DNA from: Rhodoferax sp. OV413
GTDB taxonomy: Bacteria; Pseudomonadota; Gammaproteobacteria; Burkholderiales; Burkholderiaceae_C
Length of the DNA: 6,556 nt
Assembly: GCA_945861195.1 (NCBI GenBank)
Contig: CAMATS010000128.1
Coordinates: forward strand, 1-6,556
Direction of reading: 5' to 3'
The number at the start of each line of letters is the position of its first letter. Position 1 is the first letter of the stretch. This document shows, piece by piece, positions 1 to 6,262 of this stretch. Position numbers and translations under genes: made by a program. A model generated the notes under the pieces. The model did not search any database. It worked only from the letters and a program-made list of their open reading frames with translations, and had not been told where the DNA came from.

Positions 1-615
1 ATTGCGCGCTGCATCGAAGAGGTCGGCGTGGGCTTCATGTTTGCACCCAACCACCACCCGGCCATGAAAAACGTGGCGCCGATACGCCGTGAACTGGGGG
101 TGCGCACCATCTTCAACATCCTCGGACCGCTCACCAATCCGGCCGGCGCGCCCCATATATTAATGGGCGTGTTCCATTCGGACCTGGTCGGTATCCAGGT
201 GCGGGCGCTGCAGCGCTTGGGCGCCGAGCATGCGCTGGTGGTCTACGGCAAAGACGGCATGGACGAGGTGAGCCTGGGTGCGGCTACGTTGGTGGGGGAA
301 TTGAAGGGCGGCGAAATCACCGAGTACGAAATCCACCCGGAAGACTTCGGCATGGTGATGGCCAGCAACCGCGCCCTTCGCGTCGACACACCCGAACAAT
401 CCAAGGCCATGCTGCTCGCAGTGCTGGACAACGAGCCGGGCCCAGCCCGCGACATCGTGGTGCTGAATGCCGGCGCAGCGCTCTACGCCGCCAATGTGGC
501 CCCCACCATGCAGGCCGGCGTGGTGCAGGCCCGCGCCGCCCTGGACTCTGGTGCGGCACGCGCCCGGCTGGACCAACTGGTGGCACTGACCCAGGCCCTG
601 AAGCCCGCCTTATGA
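1..615 (+). CDS. trpD: Anthranilate phosphoribosyltransferase, C-terminal part (5' truncated by window edge)
   Basis: TrpD joins anthranilate and PRPP to give N-(5-phosphoribosyl)-anthranilate, the second step of tryptophan synthesis in the cytoplasm. The frame is open from base 1 and gives 204 residues before TGA at 613. The family is usually about 340 residues long, so roughly the first 140, including the glycine-rich PRPP loop, lie outside the window. Visible family signatures are the HHPAMKNVAPIRRELG block (fragment residues 18-33), whose PxR arginine contacts anthranilate in known structures, then RTIFNILGPLTNP (35-47), and the GKDGMDE segment (83-89), whose Asp-Glu pair binds metal-pyrophosphate. 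A GTG at 28 is an internal valine, not a start. The gene looks intact in the part seen. No trpC follows; the next gene is convergent and unrelated. Confidence 0.96.
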   Translation: MARCIEEVGVGFMFAPNHHPAMKNVAPIRRELGVRTIFNILGPLTNPAGAPHILMGVFHSDLVGIQVRALQRLGAEHALVVYGKDGMDEVSLGAATLVGELKGGEITEYEIHPEDFGMVMASNRALRVDTPEQSKAMLLAVLDNEPGPARDIVVLNAGAALYAANVAPTMQAGVVQARAALDSGAARARLDQLVALTQALKPAL

Positions 616-684
616 CATCGATGCTGGCGATGCTCGTGGCGATTGGCGCTTTTGGCGTTTGTTCTTAGCGTTGGCGTTGACGTT

Positions 685-792
685 GGCGGGGATGGCGTAC
701 CCGATTCCGCTCATGTCCCCCGGCTGCAGCAGCCTGATCGGCTGCCGCAGCCTCCTCCTTGACTTCGCTGCATCAGGCACGCCATCCCCTCC
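685..792. repeat. Inverted-repeat element enclosing two tandem hairpins
   Basis: An 11-bp perfect inverted repeat, GGGGATGGCGT at 688-698 and ACGCCATCCCC at 779-789, extends by two further pairs after one mismatch (685-686 with 791-792). Between the arms lie two near-identical 13-bp hairpins, GGCTG-CAG-CAGCC (722-734) and GGCTG-CCG-CAGCC (740-752), separated by 5 bp (TGATC). Tandem small hairpins of this sort resemble REP/BIME-type extragenic palindromes. I see no target-site duplication and cannot tell whether other copies exist in the genome. Confidence 0.5.
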
Positions 793-859
793 CTGGCTAG
801 GCTAGAAGAATTAGCCGAATACCTGAACCCCGGAGTCCATTTGCTTGCGCACGAGGGTT

Positions 860-977
860 GTCAAGGTGGTGACGGACCGAGCGGCGGAGCGAGGTCAAGG
901 AGGAGGACCCGGGGGCACGCAGGGCGCCTGGGTCCGGGGGACACGAGCGCAGTCGCTTGGCCCGGCGCCACCTTGAC
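860..977. repeat. Long imperfect palindrome, about 118 bp
   Basis: The outer arms GTCAAGGTGG (860-869) and CCACCTTGAC (968-977) are perfect reverse complements. Inside them, 877-893 and 944-960 pair imperfectly (about 11 of 17 positions plus a wobble), and GGACCC (905-910) pairs with GGGTCC (930-935) at the tip. The stretch could therefore fold as one long nested stem. It lies between convergent genes, where interspersed repeats often settle. It could be a dispersed repeat unit or a transcript-end structure. Confidence 0.45.
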
Positions 978-1024
978 CGGTGCACCAGCACCCTACGCCA
1001 AGCCGCGTCTGTCAAAAGAGCAGC

Positions 1025-2101
1025 TCAATCGCTCAACAGCACCACATCACTCTCGCGCAGCGCCACCGCCACCGCGGTATTGACAGCAAAAGGGTGCTCG
1101 GTGTCGGCGGAGGTGACGAACAGCTCGCCCAGCGCGGTCTGCACCAGGTACTCCATCTGCTCACCCACATAAATCGCCTTGTTCACCACGCCCTCTAGCG
1201 TGTTCGGGCTGCCAGCTGGCAACAGGGCGACGGTGTTCGGTCGCACCGCCACATGGCGCTGCGGCGCACTGCCTGCGCAGTGGCGGGTCTGCAGCGACAG
1301 GGCCCCCAACTGCAGAGTGGCCCGGTCACCGGCGACGCCCGTCACCTCGCAGGGCAGCACATTGGCGCCGCCGATGAAATCCGCCACAAAGCGGGTCTGC
1401 GGCCGGTCATGCAGCTCGCGCGGGCTACCCTGCTGGGCAATGGTTGCGTTGTTCATCACCACCACGGTGTCTGACACCGCCAGTGCCTCCTCCTGGTCGT
1501 GCGTGACATACACCACCGTCAGGCCCAACGACTGCTGCAGATCGCGGATTTCCTGGCGCACATAGCGCCGCAGCTTGGCGTCCAAATTGGACAGGGGCTC
1601 GTCGAACAGCAGCACACGCGGCTCCAGCACGATGGCGCGTGCCACCGCAACCCGCTGCTGCTGCCCGCCCGAGAGTTCGTTCGGGTAACGCGCACTGAGC
1701 AGGCCCAGCCCGAGTTGTTTGAGCACATCCTGGGCCTTGGCGGACACCACCTCCTTGGAAAATCCCGACATCTGCAGGCCGTAACTCACGTTTTGCAGCA
1801 CCGTCATGTGCGGAAAAAGCGCGTAGGACTGGAACACCATCGACACATCACGTGCCGTGGCCGGCAGCCGGGTCACATCGTCGTCACCAATCAGGATGCG
1901 CCCGCTGCTGGCCATCTCCAGGCCGGCGATCAAACGCAAAATGGTGGTCTTGCCGCATCCGGACGGGCCGAGCAGCGTGACGAGCGTGCCGGCCGGGAAA
2001 TCCAGTGAGACCTGGTCAACCGCGGTGACTTTTTCGCCGTAACGCTTGCTGACCTGTTCAAACACCACGCGGGCTGGGCCTTTGAGAATTGACGGGTTCA
2101 T
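1025..2101 (-). CDS. ABC transporter ATP-binding protein (PotA/FbpC/AfuC-like)
   Basis: This is the cytoplasmic ATPase that powers the importer encoded just upstream. It has 358 residues, normal for the family. In order it shows Walker A GPSGCGKT (45-52), Q-loop VFQSYALFPHMT (Q91), signature LSGGQQQR (143-150), Walker B VLLFDEPLSNLD (163-174), the H-loop histidine in VTHDQEEA (H201), and a C-terminal TOBE-like regulatory domain from about 245 onward. All catalytic residues are present. I place the start at the ATG at 2101: it overlaps the permease stop as ATGA, has AGGAGG just upstream, and the family homology begins soon after it. An in-frame start at 2173 would add 24 residues that are only permease sequence read in another frame. 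Similarity cannot set the substrate; 'iron', 'polyamine' and 'sugar phosphate' ATPases look alike. Confidence 0.93.
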   Translation of the reverse strand: MNPSILKGPARVVFEQVSKRYGEKVTAVDQVSLDFPAGTLVTLLGPSGCGKTTILRLIAGLEMASSGRILIGDDDVTRLPATARDVSMVFQSYALFPHMTVLQNVSYGLQMSGFSKEVVSAKAQDVLKQLGLGLLSARYPNELSGGQQQRVAVARAIVLEPRVLLFDEPLSNLDAKLRRYVRQEIRDLQQSLGLTVVYVTHDQEEALAVSDTVVVMNNATIAQQGSPRELHDRPQTRFVADFIGGANVLPCEVTGVAGDRATLQLGALSLQTRHCAGSAPQRHVAVRPNTVALLPAGSPNTLEGVVNKAIYVGEQMEYLVQTALGELFVTSADTEHPFAVNTAVAVALRESDVVLLSD

Positions 2102-4323
2102 GCGCCTCCTGCAAGCATTGAGGAATCCTGAGGCATACCGCGCCGGCCCAGGCGCCGACTGCCCACCAGCCATTGAAAAAAGGCAATGGCGGCCAACATC
2201 ACCACGATCAGCACCGTGGCGTAGGCGATCGCCACGCCGTATTCATTGTTCTCTACCCGCCCAATGATGTAACTGGTGGCGAGGTCGTGCTGGGCGCTGA
2301 CCAAAAAAATCACCGCGCTGATGGCGGTCATGCTGCGCACAAAGCTGTACACCAGCGCCGACAAAATGGCGGGGCGAATCAGCGGCAGGGTGATGCGCCT
2401 GAAGGTGGTCCAGGAACTCGCCCCCAGGGTGAGCGAGGCTTCGTCCAGGCTTTTGTCAATTTGCGACAGCGAGGCAATGCCCGAGCGCACGCCCACGGGC
2501 ATGTTGCGAAACACAAAGCAGATCACCAAAATAGCGGCGGTGCCGGTCAGCTCAATTGGCGGCACGTTGAAGGCAATGATGTAGCTCACGCCAATGATGG
2601 TGCCCGGAATGGCAAAACTCATCATGGTGCCAAATTCAAACAGTTGTTTGCCACGAAAGTTTTGGCGTACCAGCAGCCAGGCGGTGATCAGGCCGATGGC
2701 CGCGGTCAGCGGTGCAGAAATGGTGGCAATCTGCAGCGTGGTCCAGAAACTGTTCCAGGCCGAGCCCTGCCAACGCAGGCCAAAGTCGCCAAAGGCAACA
2801 GCGAAGGTGGTGATGTAGTGCTTGAAGGTCAGCGTGTAATCGCGCCCCCAAAGCTTCACAAAGCTGCCATAAACAATCATCAAGTAGACGGCCACCGTGA
2901 ACAGGGACCACAGCGTGGTGATCAGCAATGCCGGCACTGCAATGCGCCGGGGTAGCAGGGGATGCATGCCACCGTCGCCCTTGCCACTGACCGATGTGTA
3001 GCTGCGCCGCCCCAGCCAGCGCTGCTGCAGGTAAAACGCGGTGATCGTGAAGGCCAGCAAAATAATGGCCAGCACGGCCGCCCGGCTTTGGTCGTTTTGC
3101 GAGCCCACCACCGAGAAGAAAATTTCAGTCGACAGGACATTGAAATTGCCGCCCAACACCAGGGGATTGCCAAAGTCAGCCATGCTCTCGATAAAGCCCA
3201 GCAAAAAGGCGTTCGCCAACCCAGGTCGCATCAGCGGCCAGGTGACGGTGCGAAAGGTTTGCCAAGCATTGGCGTTCAGGGTCTGTGCGGCCTCTTCCAG
3301 CGAGGGGCTGATGGCCTCCACCACCCCGATCAAAACCAAGAAGGCGATTGGCGTGAAAGACAGCAGCTGCGCAATCAGCACGCCGGTGAAGCCGTAGACC
3401 CAGCGGGTCGGCTCCAGGCCGAGTTGCCCCGCCACAAACTGAGTCACATTGCCAGACAGGCCAAACAACAAAATAATCGACAGGCCGATGACAAAGGGCG
3501 GCGTGATGATAGGCAGCAAAGAGAGGGATTTGAAAAATCCACGAAAGCGCACGCCGGTGCGGGTCAGCACCAGGGCGAATGCCAAACCCAGAAGCGTCGA
3601 CAAGAAACCCACCACGACACCCAGCACCAGGGTATTCCAGGCGGCACCGCAGTTGGAGCCAGTACTCAGGCAACTCAGCCGCCATATTTTGTGGTCGCCC
3701 AGGCGTTCAAAAAATGGCGCCAACGACCAGCCGCCAGTCTCGGTCTTGAACGGCAGCACCAGCATTTGCACCAGTGGCAGGCCGATAAACAGCAGGGTCA
3801 GGGCAATCACCAGCCCAAGCGAACCAGCGATAAAGGCATCGCCACCCACCAGGCCGCGCAGCGCCATGCCGCGGGTCAACAAAAACAAAAAGCTCACGCC
3901 AGTCAGCAGCGCACCACAGCCCATGCCGAACTGGCGCTGCTCGGACTCGCCTAGCCAGGCGGACAGCCAAGCGGCGTTCCAACCCTGCAAACCAAACAAA
4001 AAGCCTTGCGCCAGCAAATAGGCCATGCCCAGTGCGCCAAAAGCCGTCAACCATCGGCCCAGCCGGGCGTCCGACGGGCGCCACAGGCTTGCACACAGCG
4101 CCGCCAGACCGATCAGTGCGGCTGGCATCAGCCATAGCTTGTCCCCTTTGAGCCAGTGGAACAGCGCGGGCTGCGAGTCAGTGAAGGGGTAGCCGCCGAA
4201 CAGCCACTTCATGGCCCAAAAGCCGTCCTCGATGGCATACCAGGGCAGCAGCGCAATCCCCACCAAGGCCCACACTGCGGCACCCAGGGCCTGGCGGTCC
4301 GGGCGATGTTGCTGAGCCGTCAC
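2098..4323 (-). CDS. ABC transporter permease, fused two-domain (AfuB/FbpB-like)
   Basis: Inner-membrane channel of a binding-protein-dependent importer, about 741 residues. Two BPD_transp_1 domains are fused in one chain, roughly residues 225-435 and 525-725, each with an EAA loop that docks on the ATPase: EEAAQTLNANAWQTF near 344-358 and DEASLTLGASSWTTF near 628-642. An N-terminal part of about 200 residues adds several hydrophobic segments (around 15-30, 65-82, 92-115, 133-152, 163-192) before the first canonical domain. Fused permeases of this size are typical of AfuB/FbpB systems, so one chain replaces a pair of permeases. The start is uncertain: TTG (4326) and GTG (4323) are adjacent codons with only a weak AGG upstream, and I chose GTG. 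The gene lies 36 bp after the binding-protein stop and its TGA overlaps the ATPase ATG. It appears intact. Confidence 0.93.
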   Translation of the reverse strand: MTAQQHRPDRQALGAAVWALVGIALLPWYAIEDGFWAMKWLFGGYPFTDSQPALFHWLKGDKLWLMPAALIGLAALCASLWRPSDARLGRWLTAFGALGMAYLLAQGFLFGLQGWNAAWLSAWLGESEQRQFGMGCGALLTGVSFLFLLTRGMALRGLVGGDAFIAGSLGLVIALTLLFIGLPLVQMLVLPFKTETGGWSLAPFFERLGDHKIWRLSCLSTGSNCGAAWNTLVLGVVVGFLSTLLGLAFALVLTRTGVRFRGFFKSLSLLPIITPPFVIGLSIILLFGLSGNVTQFVAGQLGLEPTRWVYGFTGVLIAQLLSFTPIAFLVLIGVVEAISPSLEEAAQTLNANAWQTFRTVTWPLMRPGLANAFLLGFIESMADFGNPLVLGGNFNVLSTEIFFSVVGSQNDQSRAAVLAIILLAFTITAFYLQQRWLGRRSYTSVSGKGDGGMHPLLPRRIAVPALLITTLWSLFTVAVYLMIVYGSFVKLWGRDYTLTFKHYITTFAVAFGDFGLRWQGSAWNSFWTTLQIATISAPLTAAIGLITAWLLVRQNFRGKQLFEFGTMMSFAIPGTIIGVSYIIAFNVPPIELTGTAAILVICFVFRNMPVGVRSGIASLSQIDKSLDEASLTLGASSWTTFRRITLPLIRPAILSALVYSFVRSMTAISAVIFLVSAQHDLATSYIIGRVENNEYGVAIAYATVLIVVMLAAIAFFQWLVGSRRLGRRGMPQDSSMLAGGA
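2105..2110 (-). promoter_or_regulatory. Ribosome binding site of the ATPase gene
   Basis: AGGAGG on the minus strand, 3 nt before the ATG at 2101 and lying inside the end of the permease gene. The spacing is short, but with the ATGA stop/start overlap it supports translational coupling and decides the start against the longer frame beginning at 2173. Confidence 0.65.
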
Positions 4324-4359
4324 CAACTTGCCTGGCTGCGCTTCAAACCGTCAAGTTAG

Positions 4360-5385
4360 TCAATTGGGCAGGGCGCCAATTTCTTCGTCCCACTTCTTGA
4401 GCAGGCGACGCCGCTCAGCAGATGAGCCGTATTTGACGAAGTCGTAGTCAATCAGCTTGATCTTGGCCAGGTCAGGCGCCTTGGCTGAGACGCTGGACGC
4501 TTTGTTCGATGGCACCTGGAAAGACTTGACATCCTTGGCCTTGCTTTGGAAGTCAGCGCTCAGCGCGAATTCATAAAACTTTCTGGCGTTGTCAAGGTTG
4601 CGTGCGCCCTTGACGATGCTCATCGAGCCGATCTCGTAGCCGGTGCCCTCGCAAGGCACCACCGATTTGATCGGAAAACCGGCCTCGGCCACGGCCACGG
4701 CATCATGCACAAACACAATGCCGATCACGGTTTCGCCAGCGCCTGCTGCCTTGATAGGCGCCGAGCCTGATTTGGTGTACTGGTTGATGTTCTTGTGCAG
4801 CGCCCTGAGGTAGTCGAAGGCCTCTTTTTCGCCCATCATCTGCACCAGCGTGGCAAGCATGGTGTAAGAGGTGCCCGACGAATTGGGGTTGGCGACCTGC
4901 ACCTTGCCCTTGAATTCGGGCTTGATCAGGTCCTTCCAGCAGCCCGGAGCGCTCAGCCCCTGCTTTTTGAGCAGTTCCTCGTTGTAGCCATAGCCCAAGG
5001 CGCCCGAATAGATGCCCACCGTGCGGTCTTTGGAGGCCGCAGCCTGACGGTTCGCCCAATCAAACAATTGGTCGCGGGCTTGCGACACATAGGCCTGGGT
5101 CAGGCCTTCTTCAGCGGCCTGCAGGTGCGGGTCACCGGTGCCGCCCCACCAGATGTCGCCTTTGGGATTGGTGGCCTCGGCCTTGATCTGGGCGTAGGTT
5201 TCGCCTGAACTCTTGCGCGTCATGTCCACAGCCACACCAGTTTTCTTTTCAAACTCGGTTTTGGCCTGCTGGCACCAGGCTTCGTCAGAGCTGCAATACA
5301 GGGTCAGCTTACCCTGCGCAAATACGGGGCTGGCCAACAGACCGAAGGTGAGGGCCAAAGGGCCAAAAAGTGTCGAATGCCGCAT
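4360..5385 (-). CDS. Periplasmic substrate-binding protein, AfuA-like (probable organophosphate binder)
   Basis: Secreted solute-binding protein of the importer, 341 residues. Residues 1-23 form a signal peptide with hydrophobic core LFGPLALTFGLLASP and a type I cleavage site after VFA (VFA|QG). The mature protein opens with KLTLYCSSDEAWC, as in FbpA/AfuA-type extracellular proteins. Ser/Thr/Gly clusters SSGET (59-63) and NSSGTSY (168-174) suit oxyanion binding. FVHDAV (H227, D228) and GYE (E251) match in spacing the His-Asp...Glu trio that I recall as gripping the sugar ring in Actinobacillus AfuA. The consecutive Tyr-Tyr pair of ferric-binding FbpA proteins is absent. I start at the ATG at 5385, with AGGAGG 6 nt upstream; a TTG at 5406 would add seven charged residues before the signal peptide. 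The nearby phosphatase and inositol oxygenase suggest an inositol or sugar phosphate ligand; iron cannot be excluded. Confidence 0.9.
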   Translation of the reverse strand: MRHSTLFGPLALTFGLLASPVFAQGKLTLYCSSDEAWCQQAKTEFEKKTGVAVDMTRKSSGETYAQIKAEATNPKGDIWWGGTGDPHLQAAEEGLTQAYVSQARDQLFDWANRQAAASKDRTVGIYSGALGYGYNEELLKKQGLSAPGCWKDLIKPEFKGKVQVANPNSSGTSYTMLATLVQMMGEKEAFDYLRALHKNINQYTKSGSAPIKAAGAGETVIGIVFVHDAVAVAEAGFPIKSVVPCEGTGYEIGSMSIVKGARNLDNARKFYEFALSADFQSKAKDVKSFQVPSNKASSVSAKAPDLAKIKLIDYDFVKYGSSAERRRLLKKWDEEIGALPN

Positions 5386-5442
5386 GAAAAGCCTCCTGTT
5401 AATCAATAAAAAACCAGCAACGCAAACAATGCGCCCATTACC
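5386..5442 (-). other. Spacer between phosphatase and binding-protein genes
   Basis: This 57-bp spacer is the longest gap in the operon and noticeably AT-richer than its surroundings. On the minus strand it holds a weak 4-bp hairpin (at 5421-5433), a run of six T (5408-5413) and the AGGAGG site. The hairpin is too weak and too far from the T-run to call a terminator. An internal promoter is possible, but I see no convincing -35/-10 pair. Confidence 0.4.
5392..5397 (-). promoter_or_regulatory. Strong ribosome binding site of the binding-protein gene
   Basis: A perfect AGGAGG on the minus strand with a 6-nt A/T-leaning spacer to the ATG at 5385. It selects this ATG over the in-frame TTG at 5406, which lies upstream of the site. 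It is the best-placed site in the operon, which fits the need for excess binding protein over permease and ATPase. Confidence 0.75.
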
Positions 5443-6237
5443 CTACTTGGCCATCAACTGGCTCAAATCAGCATACAGCCCGGCAGCACTGGCCACCAGC
5501 AGGCCGCCTGAGCGGATGCCCTCCGGGGTAAAGAAGTCGTTGGCCTGCCCACCCGCTTCGGTCACCAGCAGGATGCCGGCCGCGCAGTCCCAGGCGTTGA
5601 TGTGTAACTCGGCGTAGCCGTCGACACGGCCTGCGGCCACATCGGCCAGCCCCAGCGCGCCCGAGCCACGGCGCGTGAAGGCGCAGCCGGCGGCCAGCAG
5701 CGCCGCCGCCTTGGCCAAGTAGTCGGCCGCTTGGCTGCGGGGCGACCAGCCCAGCTCCACCGTGGCACCATTCAAAACGCTGTTGCTGCGGGTATGTATT
5801 GGCCGGCCGTTGAGCCAGGCGCCGGCGCCCAGGCCGGCGCTGTACAGCCGGTTCATGTGCGGGTCAAACAGCAGGCCCAGTACCGGTTTGCCGGCCTCCA
5901 AGTAACCGATCGAGATGCACCAGCGTGGCACATCGGTGGCGTAGTTGGCGGTGCCGTCGATGGGGTCGACCAGCCAGAAGTTGCCCGCGCCGCCCACCGC
6001 GTCCTGACCGCCCATTTCTTCGCCCACCACCAGATCGCCGGCAAAGGCCAGAGCCACCTCGGCGCGGATCAAACGCTCAACCGCCAGGTCAGCCTGCGTC
6101 AGCACATCATGCGCCCCCTTGGCGCTGATTTGCAGCTGGGTCGCTTCTTGCAGGGCAAGTTCACCGCACTGGCGCGCCAGGCGGGTGGCAAAGTCCAGCC
6201 TGGCGGCCAGGTGAGCGGGTAGGAGGGTCAGGTTCAC
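5443..6237 (-). CDS. Inositol monophosphatase family protein
   Basis: Mg2+-dependent phosphomonoesterase of the IMPase/FIG superfamily, 264 residues, the normal length for the family, without a signal peptide and so cytoplasmic. Metal-site motifs are complete: GEE (72-74), DPIDGTANY (91-99, the DPxDGTxNF signature with its two metal aspartates) and WDCAAG (216-221, the WDxAAG signature whose aspartate binds the second metal). Known family members act on inositol-1-phosphate, histidinol phosphate, fructose bisphosphate, NADP or PAP, so family alone does not fix the substrate. The next gene, 25 bp upstream, is inositol oxygenase, which makes inositol phosphate the best guess. The start is GTG at 6237, the first possible start after the in-frame TGA at 6253-6255; no good Shine-Dalgarno precedes it. 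The gene appears intact, and 57 bp separate its stop from the binding-protein start. Confidence 0.92.
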   Translation of the reverse strand: MNLTLLPAHLAARLDFATRLARQCGELALQEATQLQISAKGAHDVLTQADLAVERLIRAEVALAFAGDLVVGEEMGGQDAVGGAGNFWLVDPIDGTANYATDVPRWCISIGYLEAGKPVLGLLFDPHMNRLYSAGLGAGAWLNGRPIHTRSNSVLNGATVELGWSPRSQAADYLAKAAALLAAGCAFTRRGSGALGLADVAAGRVDGYAELHINAWDCAAGILLVTEAGGQANDFFTPEGIRSGGLLVASAAGLYADLSQLMAK

Positions 6238-6262
6238 GGCGGGGTGTCCAGTTCAATCGGGG

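Larger units (their letters stand above)
616..1024. other. Convergent intergenic region, structured, no convincing gene
   Basis: These 409 bp lie between the trpD stop and the ATPase stop, so both flanking genes point into it. The short open frames here (for example minus 797-1015 and plus 841-1083) are arginine/proline/glycine-rich, lack a ribosome binding site and resemble no family I recognise. The first 80 bp are low in complexity, with GGCG/TTGGCG recurring many times. Two blocks of inverted repeats follow (685-792 and 860-977), then a small perfect hairpin (GGTGC / GCACC, 979-992) that lies 32 bp past the ATPase stop on the minus strand. None of the stems is followed by a T-run on either strand, so no textbook Rho-independent terminator is visible. 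The structured DNA may still serve as the shared 3' boundary. Confidence 0.7.

Noticed and set aside
797..1015. 72-codon minus-strand open frame in the intergenic region, and the overlapping plus frame 841-1083
   Set aside because: Arginine/proline-rich products, no Shine-Dalgarno, and overlap with palindromic DNA; more likely repeat sequence than a gene.
1499..2008. Plus-strand open frame opposite the ATPase gene, and the similar one at 2173-2955 opposite the permease
   Set aside because: Both mirror coding sequence with intact ATPase and permease motifs on the minus strand; their translations have shadow-like composition and no ribosome binding site.
2102..2173. Longer start for the ATPase at 2173
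   Set aside because: The extra 24 residues lie inside the permease gene, while the ATG at 2101 has an upstream AGGAGG and an ATGA overlap typical of coupled genes.
2962..3954. Long plus-strand open frame (330 codons) opposite the permease gene
   Set aside because: It is Gln/His/Arg-rich with no recognisable domain and is fully explained as the antisense shadow of a real GC-rich gene with clear permease domains on the minus strand.
4360..5385. Iron transporter feeding the diiron MIOX enzyme
   Set aside because: Possible in principle, but the binding protein lacks the Tyr-Tyr ferric pair and the phosphatase between the genes would be unexplained; kept only as an alternative.
5386..5406. TTG start for the binding protein at 5406
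   Set aside because: It would place the AGGAGG site inside the gene and put charged residues ahead of the signal peptide; the ATG at 5385 is correctly spaced.
5408..5433. Rho-independent terminator after the phosphatase gene
   Set aside because: The hairpin has only four base pairs and is separated from the T-run by seven bases; too weak to call.
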